A DNA stretch of 11,439 bases from Acidobacteriota bacterium (GTDB taxonomy: Bacteria; Acidobacteriota; Vicinamibacteria; Vicinamibacterales; 2-12-FULL-66-21). The notes under the pieces were generated by a model. The model did not search any database and was not told the DNA's origin. It was given only the letters and a program-made list of their open reading frames with translations. The position numbers and the translations under genes are program-made. Below are positions 5,968 through 11,439 of this stretch, one piece after another. The first letter of the stretch is position 1. Every line of letters begins with the position of its first letter. The stretch lies in the NCBI GenBank assembly GCA_013817065.1, contig JACDDJ010000076.1:1-11439 (forward strand). The letters are read 5' to 3'.

Positions 5968-7917
5968 GTGAGCACTCCGACAATCAAGACGCAACGCAAC
6001 TGGCAGACAGGAGAGGTGTTTACCGTCACCGACGCCAGCGAACTGTATGAAATCGAACGGTGGGGGAAGGGCTACTTCTCTATCTCCCCGGCGGGACACG
6101 TCCTGGTCCATCCCACGAAGGAAACAGAAAGATCCATCGATCTCAAGCAGTTGACCGACCACCTGCAACTACGCGGGATCGGTCTGCCGGTCCTGATCCG
6201 GTTCAAGGACATCCTGCGGCACCGTGTCGGAGACATTCACAACGCTTTCAAGTCCGCGATCACGCAGCACGGGTACGACGGCAAGTACATCTGCGTGTAC
6301 CCCATCAAGGTCAATCAGCAGCGGCAGGTTGTCGAAGAGGTGCTCGATTTCGGGCGCGAGTACGGTTTCGGCCTCGAAGCAGGCTCGAAGCCCGAGCTGC
6401 TGGCCGTCGCGGCGCAGGCCTACAACGACACGCCGATCATCTGCAACGGCTTCAAGGACGCCGAGTTCATCGAGATGGCGATGCTCGCGCAGAAGATCGG
6501 GCGCACCGTCATCCCCGTCGTCGAGAAGTACACCGAGCTCGGCTTGATCCTGAAATACGCCGAGAAGGTCGGCGTTCGTCCCCAGATCGGGATGCGCGTG
6601 AAGCTCGCCGCCCGCGGCGGCGGCCACTGGCAAGGCTCAGGCGGTTACCGCTCGAAATTCGGTTTGACGGTCGCGGAAGTCCTTCGCGGCCTCGAGGAGT
6701 TGAAGGCCCGCGGGATGGCCGACTGCTTCAAGCTGCTCCATTTCCATCTCGGCAGTCAGATCCCCAACATCCGGATCGTCAAAGGCGCGCTGAACGAGGC
6801 TGCGCGGGTCTATACCGAACTCGTGAAGTCTGGCGCCGGCCTCGAGTACCTGGACGTTGGCGGTGGACTCGGCGTCGACTATGACGGGTCCCAGACCAAC
6901 TTCGAGTCGAGCGTCAACTACACGCTGCAGGAATACGCCAACGACGTCGTCTATCACATCCAGACGGTCTGCAATGATGAGGGCGTCAAGCATCCGACGA
7001 TCGTGTCGGAGAGCGGCCGCGCGATTGTCGCCTACCACAGCGTCCTCATCTTCAACGTCCTCGGTGTGTCGGCGTTTGGCGAAGAGAAGATTCCGGACGT
7101 GATCAAGCCGGAAGAGGTCGAGCAACCGATCATCGATCTGCTCGAGACGTTCCAGAATCTGAACCCTCGTAACGCTCTCGAGAGCTATCACGACGCGCAG
7201 CAGGCGCTCGACATGGCGCTCAATCTGTTCAGCGGCGGCTATCTTCCGCTCGAGCAGCGCTGCCAGGCGGAGAATCTCTACTGGGCGATCCTCGTGAAGC
7301 TGAAGAAAATCGTGGCCGCCATGGACGATGTCCCCGAGGACCTGCAGGGTCTGGACGACACGATGGCGGATACGTACTTCTGCAACTTCTCGCTGTTCCA
7401 GTCATGCCCGGACAGCTGGGCGATCAAGCAGCTGTTCCCGGTCATGCCGATTCACCGGCTCAATACGCCGCCGACACATCCCGCCGTCCTCGGCGACATC
7501 ACCTGCGACTCGGACGGCAAGATCGACCAGTTCATCGACCGGCGCGACGTGAAGCGCACGTTGCCGCTGCACCCGCTCGATGGGAATCCGTATTACCTGG
7601 GTGTGTTCCTCGTCGGCGCCTACCAGGAAATCCTTGGCGATCTGCACAACCTGTTCGGTGACACCCATGCCGTTCACGTCAGTCTCGATGAGGGCGGCAG
7701 CGTCGTGCTGGACCATGTCATCAAAGGCGACACGGTCAAGGAGGTCCTGGACTACGTGGAATTCGACTCCGAGGTTCTCGTGCGCAAGCTGCGCCAGGAC
7801 GTGGAGCTGGCGGTCCGCGAGGGAAAGATCAACTACGAGGAGTCGGGCCGGCTGCTGGAGTTCTACGAAGAAGGGCTGAACGGATACACGTATTTGGAAG
7901 AACCCCGAGACCGCTAG
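5968..7917 (+). CDS. speA: biosynthetic arginine decarboxylase
   Basis: This 649-aa PLP-dependent fold-III decarboxylase converts L-arginine to agmatine and CO2, the first step of the agmatine route to putrescine, in the cytoplasm. It is close to the usual SpeA length (about 630-660). Landmarks: ELYEIERWGKGYFSI near the N-terminus; the PLP lysine K114 in YPIKVNQQ; H260 in HFHLGSQ; the glycine-rich phosphate loop DVGGGLGVDYDGS (297-308); SESGRAIVAYHSVL (347-360); the substrate-binding ITCDSDGKID (C513, D514); and the C-terminal GLNGYTYLE. GTG 5968 is the only sensible start because the SpeA N-terminus follows within about 25 residues. There is no clear Shine-Dalgarno site and a -10-like TATCAT ends 7 nt upstream, so the mRNA may be leaderless. 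The last residues, EPRDR, extend past the conserved end and are encoded by the 5' arm and loop of the terminator hairpin. Confidence 0.98.
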   Translation: MSTPTIKTQRNWQTGEVFTVTDASELYEIERWGKGYFSISPAGHVLVHPTKETERSIDLKQLTDHLQLRGIGLPVLIRFKDILRHRVGDIHNAFKSAITQHGYDGKYICVYPIKVNQQRQVVEEVLDFGREYGFGLEAGSKPELLAVAAQAYNDTPIICNGFKDAEFIEMAMLAQKIGRTVIPVVEKYTELGLILKYAEKVGVRPQIGMRVKLAARGGGHWQGSGGYRSKFGLTVAEVLRGLEELKARGMADCFKLLHFHLGSQIPNIRIVKGALNEAARVYTELVKSGAGLEYLDVGGGLGVDYDGSQTNFESSVNYTLQEYANDVVYHIQTVCNDEGVKHPTIVSESGRAIVAYHSVLIFNVLGVSAFGEEKIPDVIKPEEVEQPIIDLLETFQNLNPRNALESYHDAQQALDMALNLFSGGYLPLEQRCQAENLYWAILVKLKKIVAAMDDVPEDLQGLDDTMADTYFCNFSLFQSCPDSWAIKQLFPVMPIHRLNTPPTHPAVLGDITCDSDGKIDQFIDRRDVKRTLPLHPLDGNPYYLGVFLVGAYQEILGDLHNLFGDTHAVHVSLDEGGSVVLDHVIKGDTVKEVLDYVEFDSEVLVRKLRQDVELAVREGKINYEESGRLLEFYEEGLNGYTYLEEPRDR

Positions 7918-7935
7918 CGATCTCGGGGTTCTTCC
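7896..7935 (+). terminator. 15-bp perfect hairpin overlapping the end of speA
   Basis: GGAAGAACCCCGAGA (7896-7910) pairs perfectly with TCTCGGGGTTCTTCC (7921-7935) around a 10-nt loop that contains the speA stop codon TAG (7915-7917). The 5' arm is coding sequence. No T-run follows the stem, so termination may be weak or may depend on the next hairpin at 8079-8120, which is followed by TTTT in this direction as well. Confidence 0.7.
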
Positions 7936-7948
7936 AGGCGTCAGAGTC

Positions 7949-8066
7949 CATGGAAGATGGAAAAGAGAAAATGGTAAAGTGCCGCCGCTCGACGCGTCAG
8001 TGCTGAAGTTGCCGCGTCATCGTTGAAGCAGAACACTTTTCCATTTACCATCTTCCATTTTCCATG
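7949..8066. repeat. 33-bp imperfect inverted repeat built from ATGGAAA heptads
   Basis: The left arm is 7949-7981 and the right arm 8034-8066; the reverse complement of the right arm matches the left at 27 of 33 positions. Each arm is C plus four heptads plus AGTG. Right arm (minus strand): ATGGAAA, ATGGAAG, ATGGTAA, ATGGAAA. Left arm: ATGGAAG, ATGGAAA, AGAGAAA, ATGGTAA. The 52-bp spacer is GC-rich and holds two loose copies of a 20-bp unit. There are no target-site duplications and no open frame. It sits between two convergent genes and their hairpins. Function is unknown; it may be a member of an intergenic repeat family. Confidence 0.75.
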
Positions 8067-8078
8067 TCACCGACTCGG

Positions 8079-8120
8079 AAAACGAGACGCTGTCAGCGGC
8101 CGAGCATAGCGTCTCGTTTT
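8079..8120 (-). terminator. intrinsic terminator of the M28 peptidase gene, overlapping its end
   Basis: AAAACGAGACGCT (8079-8091) and AGCGTCTCGTTTT (8108-8120) form a 13-bp perfect stem with a 16-nt loop. On the minus strand the stem ends in TTTT, a normal intrinsic-terminator layout. The stop codon (8093-8095) is in the loop and the 5' arm encodes the residues KRDA. The structure is symmetric and could also stop plus-strand read-through from speA. Confidence 0.75.
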
Positions 8121-9808
8121 GCTTTGAACTCATTCCCCGCTTTCCACTCCGGATAGCGGTCCGTGTTTGCCACCATGTGTCCCACCATGAACATGAGCTG
8201 GACGTCTTCGACCGCGCCGCTCAGGTCCCAGTCAGGCTTTATCTCGTCCGACGGCTTGTGATAGTCGGTCGACGTGTATTCGTCACGCTTCGACTTGCTG
8301 AATGCTTCATCCTTGCCGACGAAGTTGACGCCGGTATCGGTGTAGAGTGCCGGCACCCCGACCTTCGCGAAGTTGAAGTGGTCGGACCGGTAGTAGAAGC
8401 CCTTCTCCGACTCGGGATCCGGATTGAGCGTGCGCCCCTGCGCCTGCGCGGCGGCGCGCAGCACGTCGTCCAGGTCTGATGCGCCCATGCCGACGACGGT
8501 AATGTCCTTGGTGCGCCCCCACTGGTTGACACCATCGAGGTTGATGTTGGCGACGGTCTTCTCGAGCGGGTAGAGTGGGTTGGTCGCGTAGAACTCGGAC
8601 CCGAGGAGCCCCTGTTCTTCGGCGGTGACGAACAGGAAGAGGATCGATCGTTTCGGCTTCGGCTGCGCTTGCGTGAAGGCTTTCGCCATCTCGAGGAGCG
8701 CCGCTACTCCGGAGGCGTTGTCGAGCGCACCGTTGTAGATCTTGTCTCCGTCAACCGGGGTACCGACGCCAAGGTGATCCCAGTGGGAGGAGTAGACGAC
8801 GTACTCGTCCTTCAGGCGTGCGTCGCTGCCTTCCACCTTTGCGATCACGTTCTGCGAATCGATCGTCCGCATCGTGTTGCGAAGACCCATGGACGCTTTG
8901 AGCCCCAGGGGAACGGGCTTGAAGTCGCGGCTCAGCGCCTGCTTCTTGAGCGCATCGAAGTCCTGCCCGGCCATTGCGAACAGCGACTTCGCGGCATCGA
9001 GCGACAGCCAGCCTTCGACGCTCGCCTTGCTCATGTTCTTGTCCTCCGCTACGAGGCTGAACCTCTCCCCCAGGAAGCCCTGGACCACCGGGAACGGATA
9101 CCCGGCCGGACCGGTTTCATGGACGATGAAGACACCTGCCGCGCCAAGTTCCGCGGCCTTCTCGTACTTGTAAGTCCAGCGGCCGTAGTACGTCATCGCC
9201 TTACCGTTGAAGACCTTGTCGTCCAGCTGCGAGGGATCCGACGCGCTTGGCACCTGCGGATCGTTGACCAGCACGACGATCGTCTTGCCGCGGACGTCGA
9301 CGCCCTTGAAGTCGTTCCAGTTGAACTCGGGCGCTTCGACACCGTAGCCGGCGAAGATGATGTCGGAGTCCGCGATCGACGATGTGTCGGCGACGCGGCG
9401 CGTCCAGGCTACGACCTCATCGGACCACTTGTAGGCCTTCTTCTGCGCACCCTTCGTAATGGTGAGCGGTTGCGCCTGGGCGCCGGTGATGCCAACGAGA
9501 GGCACCTTCTGGACGTAGGTCCCATCCGGGTTCCCGGGCTGAAGGCCGAGCGTCTTCGACTCGTCCACCAGGTACTTGACGGTCAGGTCTTCACCCTTCG
9601 TTCCGGGTGCGCGGCCTTCGTACTCATCAGACGAGAGCACCTTGATGCGCTCGAGGATGGCGTTTGCATCAACGGCCGGCGCCGCAGGAATCGTTGCGCC
9701 AGCAGACTGGGTCGGCGGTTGAGTAGCAGGCGGGGGCGTTTCTTCAGAATTACCGCATGCGGCAGCAGCGGCGCAGATCGCGAATGTCAGAAGCAGTCTT
9801 TTCATCAT
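8093..9808 (-). CDS. M28-family zinc metallopeptidase lipoprotein with PA domain
   Basis: The 571-aa protein starts with a lipoprotein signal: MMKRLLLTFAICAAAAAC with the lipobox Cys at 18, then a Pro/Thr-rich linker, so it is likely membrane-anchored outside the cytoplasm. Residues about 50-330 include DEYEGRAPGTKGEDLTVKYL and a protease-associated (PA) region (about 130-260, with VRGKTIVVLVNDP and AAELGAAGVFIVHETG). The M28 catalytic domain has the co-catalytic zinc ligands in order: H342 (SHWDHLG), bridging D363 (ALDNASG), catalytic E397 with ligand E398 (TAEEQG), D425 (INLDGVN) and H477 (RSDHF). It should be an aminopeptidase-like exopeptidase; its substrate is unknown. GAGGGAG lies directly before ATG 9808, so the second ATG (9805) has better spacing and may be the real start. 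It is convergent with speA. Confidence 0.96.
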   Translation of the reverse strand: MMKRLLLTFAICAAAAACGNSEETPPPATQPPTQSAGATIPAAPAVDANAILERIKVLSSDEYEGRAPGTKGEDLTVKYLVDESKTLGLQPGNPDGTYVQKVPLVGITGAQAQPLTITKGAQKKAYKWSDEVVAWTRRVADTSSIADSDIIFAGYGVEAPEFNWNDFKGVDVRGKTIVVLVNDPQVPSASDPSQLDDKVFNGKAMTYYGRWTYKYEKAAELGAAGVFIVHETGPAGYPFPVVQGFLGERFSLVAEDKNMSKASVEGWLSLDAAKSLFAMAGQDFDALKKQALSRDFKPVPLGLKASMGLRNTMRTIDSQNVIAKVEGSDARLKDEYVVYSSHWDHLGVGTPVDGDKIYNGALDNASGVAALLEMAKAFTQAQPKPKRSILFLFVTAEEQGLLGSEFYATNPLYPLEKTVANINLDGVNQWGRTKDITVVGMGASDLDDVLRAAAQAQGRTLNPDPESEKGFYYRSDHFNFAKVGVPALYTDTGVNFVGKDEAFSKSKRDEYTSTDYHKPSDEIKPDWDLSGAVEDVQLMFMVGHMVANTDRYPEWKAGNEFKAKRDAMLGR

Positions 9809-9918
9809 CTCCCTCAGTTCGTCCCGATTCTATCCAATCGGCCGACGAGGCACGCGGATGAGGAAGCACTGCGGGAGGGAGAGCCGGTCTTGGCAGATCC
9901 GCAGAGTGTAAGGAGCGC

Positions 9919-9955
9919 AGCCCGGACTCGAGTCTCCCGGGCTGGCTCCCGCCAG
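9919..9955 (-). terminator. two adjacent hairpins downstream of the 87-aa membrane-protein gene
   Basis: AGCCCGG (9919-9925) pairs with CCGGGCT (9937-9943), and CTGGC (9942-9946) pairs with GCCAG (9951-9955). The two stems overlap by 2 bp and lie just beyond the stop at 9958-9960 of the minus-strand gene. The loop of the larger one contains the palindrome ACTCGAGT. There is no T-tract, so the termination role is tentative. The promoter of the M28 gene, if close, must lie in 9809-9918 on the other side, where I see no convincing hexamers. Confidence 0.35.
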
Positions 9956-9957
9956 TG

Positions 9958-10221
9958 CTAGACGGCGTTCTCCGTGCGATCGGACCCGAGCTGTTTGACG
10001 AGCTTGTTGTAGAGCCCGAGAATCAGCAGCGTCGGCGCCCACTGCCCGACAAACACACTTGCCTGTTTGTTGCCCATCAACTGCAGAGTGGCCGAGGTGG
10101 CCATCGAGCCGATCGCAACCCACAGGAAGGTGTCAGACGGAAGCTTTGCCGTCTGTTCCTCGATCGCCTTTGCCACGCGTCCTTCCGAGCGCTGCTGTCG
10201 ATCCATCGTTCCGGCTGTCAT
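9958..10221 (-). CDS. small two-helix membrane protein of unknown function
   Basis: The protein is 87 aa from ATG 10221, which has AAGGAG 9 nt upstream. A polar, charged N-terminus (MTAGTMDRQQRSEGRVAKAI, then EEQTAKLPSD) precedes two hydrophobic stretches: FLWVAIGSMATSATLQLMG (about 34-52) and VFVGQWAPTLLILGLYNKLV (about 57-76), then a short charged tail QLGSDRTENAV. This is a helical-hairpin membrane protein. I do not recognise the family. A longer frame to a TTG at 10278 is possible but has no ribosome site. It is divergent from the beta-propeller gene (107 bp between starts) and upstream of, on the same strand as, the M28 gene 149 bp away. Third-position GC content is normal for the window, which supports real coding. 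Confidence 0.75.
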   Translation of the reverse strand: MTAGTMDRQQRSEGRVAKAIEEQTAKLPSDTFLWVAIGSMATSATLQLMGNKQASVFVGQWAPTLLILGLYNKLVKQLGSDRTENAV

Positions 10222-10259
10222 GTTGCCTGTCTCCTTGATTGCTGGATATCGCGTTACGT

Positions 10260-10318
10260 ATCTGTGGAGATCATGCAAACAGATGTCCAGTCACTCGCCG
10301 GGAGCGCGCGTGTATGCT
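10260..10318 (+). promoter_or_regulatory. candidate control region of the beta-propeller gene
   Basis: An inverted repeat ATCTGT (10260-10265) / ACAGAT (10279-10284) with a 13-bp spacer sits between the divergent starts. TATGCT at 10313-10318, preceded by TG, is a possible -10 that would place the transcript start only a few nt before ATG 10329. The -35 is unclear. Confidence 0.25.
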
Positions 10319-10328
10319 ACTGCTCACG

Positions 10329-11439
10329 ATGATGAACCTGACGAGGTGTAGTCCTCTCGCGTGTGCCGTGGCTGTAGTTGCGCTCGGCGGCGCGCCGCAA
10401 ACAGCCGCGGTCGACGAGAATTGGGCGCAGTGGCGTGGACCGGACGGACTTGGTGTGGCCGCCGGCACCTCGTATCCCGAGGAGTGGTCACCCGCGAAGA
10501 ACGTCGCCTGGAAGGTACCGGTCGAAGGGCGAGGCCACTCGTCGCCGGTGATCTGGGGCGACCACCTGTTTCTAACGACGTCGATCAAGGGTGAGCAGGT
10601 TGCGGGCCGTACCGCCCCAGACCACCTCGGATTTGACTTGAAGCCCGGGTATCTGCACGCCGATAGCGAGGGCGTCGACTACACACACGCGCTCAAGGTG
10701 CTGGCCTACAACAGCCGCACCGGCAAACTCCTCTGGGAGCGAACGTCGTACGACGGTCTGATGCACGACAACCGTCACCGTAAGAACACCTACGCCTCGT
10801 CGACAACCGTCACCGATGGTGAGATTGTCTATGCCTATTTCGAAGCCGCCGGTCTCTATGCGTATGACTTCAACGGCAAGCTGGTGTGGAAGGCCTCGCT
10901 TGGGGATATCGCGAAGGCAGGGATGGGTCCCGGGACCTCCCCGGTGCTGTTTGAGAACCTGATCATCCTTCAGAACGACCAGGAGATGGGCACGGGTTCC
11001 GCGATCGTCGCGCTCGACAAACGGACCGGCAAGGAAGTGTGGAAAGTTGAAAGGGCCACGCGCCGCAGCTGGGCGACGCCGCTGCTCGTCAAAGCTGCAG
11101 GGCGGACGGAACTGATTGCGTCAGGCGCCGAGATGGTCTTTGCTTACGATCCCAGGACCGGCAAGGAGCTGTGGCGCGTCGAGGGGGTGCGCAGCCACCC
11201 GATCCCGAGTGCTGTCGCCGGCCACGGTCTCGTCTTTCTCTCCGCTGGCAGCGCCGCGAAGGTCGCCATGGCGGTCCGGCCAGGGACCAACGGCGATCTC
11301 ACCGGCACCGACAAGGTGGTCTGGAGCTACAACAAGGGCACCGCTTACGTTCCGTCGCCTATCATGGTCGGGGATTACCTGTACCTGATGAGCGAGGCGG
11401 GTTTGCTCACATGCCTCGACGCCAGGACCGGTGTAGTGC
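10329..11439 (+). CDS. secreted PQQ-binding-like beta-propeller repeat protein (3' end outside window)
   Basis: The frame from ATG 10329 is open to the last base (370 codons seen, no stop). It begins with a short Sec-type signal (MMNLTRCSPLACAVAVVALGG), then DENWAQWRGPDGLGVA, the typical opening of PQQ-like propeller proteins of Acidobacteriota and Planctomycetes. Blade signatures repeat: LAYNSRTGKLLWER, YAYDFNGKLVWKA, VALDKRTGKEVWKVE, FAYDPRTGKELWRVE, DKVVWSYNKGTAY and CLDARTGVV. Such proteins are periplasmic eight-bladed beta-propellers; some are quinoprotein dehydrogenases, others are BamB-like scaffolds. No haem CxxCH or obvious PQQ/calcium ligand set is seen in the part present, so enzyme activity is unproven. 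There is no Shine-Dalgarno site at ATG 10329 or ATG 10332. Confidence 0.93.
   Translation, partial: MMNLTRCSPLACAVAVVALGGAPQTAAVDENWAQWRGPDGLGVAAGTSYPEEWSPAKNVAWKVPVEGRGHSSPVIWGDHLFLTTSIKGEQVAGRTAPDHLGFDLKPGYLHADSEGVDYTHALKVLAYNSRTGKLLWERTSYDGLMHDNRHRKNTYASSTTVTDGEIVYAYFEAAGLYAYDFNGKLVWKASLGDIAKAGMGPGTSPVLFENLIILQNDQEMGTGSAIVALDKRTGKEVWKVERATRRSWATPLLVKAAGRTELIASGAEMVFAYDPRTGKELWRVEGVRSHPIPSAVAGHGLVFLSAGSAAKVAMAVRPGTNGDLTGTDKVVWSYNKGTAYVPSPIMVGDYLYLMSEAGLLTCLDARTGVV

Noticed and set aside
7949..8066. The inverted repeat as a MITE or insertion sequence remnant
   Set aside because: There are no target-site duplications beside the arms, no transposase, and the arms are internally repetitive heptads, which is unlike typical terminal inverted repeats.
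7949..8066. CRISPR-like array
   Set aside because: Units are 7 nt with no spacers, the two blocks face opposite directions, and there are no cas genes.
8669..9961. Plus-strand open frame of 430 codons opposite the M28 peptidase
   Set aside because: The M28 frame has the lipobox, all zinc ligands and a terminator. The opposite frame has no recognisable motif.

Overview
This is a GC-rich bacterial chromosomal window with strongly GC-biased third codon positions. The gene set suggests an environmental Acidobacteriota-like bacterium, perhaps of the Vicinamibacteria type: a secreted PQQ-type beta-propeller with an N-terminal WAQWRGP motif, an M28 lipoprotein peptidase, a LytS/LytR-type two-component pair, a fold-III SpeA and a LolA-like secreted protein. 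This assignment is inference from gene content only; there is no rRNA or marker tree here. I see no tRNA, rRNA, CRISPR array, transposase or phage gene.

Layout. 1-238 (+) is the C-terminal piece of a membrane protein, possibly RDD-like. 303-803 (+) is an O6-methylguanine-DNA methyltransferase. A convergent gap at 804-942 holds a decayed short repeat and a GC-rich hairpin. 943-1899 (-) is a secreted class A beta-lactamase-like serine hydrolase. It is divergent, across only 49 bp, from a GlsB/YeaQ small membrane protein (1949-2200, +). A terminator-like hairpin follows, then a secreted LolA-like protein (2295-3038, +). That gene ends 3 nt from the convergent end of a degenerate receiver-domain protein (3042-3455, -). 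Next are a LytTR response regulator (3629-4399, -) and its histidine kinase (4439-5665, -), which form an operon. The divergent intergenic region 5666-5967 has a large nested palindrome and short direct repeats. Biosynthetic arginine decarboxylase SpeA (5968-7917, +) converges on an M28 peptidase lipoprotein (8093-9808, -). An 87-aa two-helix membrane protein (9958-10221, -) is divergent from a secreted PQQ-like beta-propeller protein (10329 to the window end, +), which is still open at base 11439.

How the genes work together. The only clear functional unit is the kinase/regulator operon, with a phosphoacceptor-less receiver protein lying downstream on the same strand. The rest look like independent single-gene units: DNA repair, envelope stress, secreted hydrolases, polyamine synthesis.

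The most unusual DNA is the speA/M28 convergent junction (7896-8120). Each gene's stop codon sits in the loop of its own long perfect hairpin. Between the hairpins lies a 33-bp imperfect inverted repeat whose arms are built from ATGGAAA-like heptads. I found no convincing new multi-gene system. The best leads are this junction, the receiver with Glu in place of Asp, and the beta-lactamase-like protein lacking a recognisable ExxLN motif.
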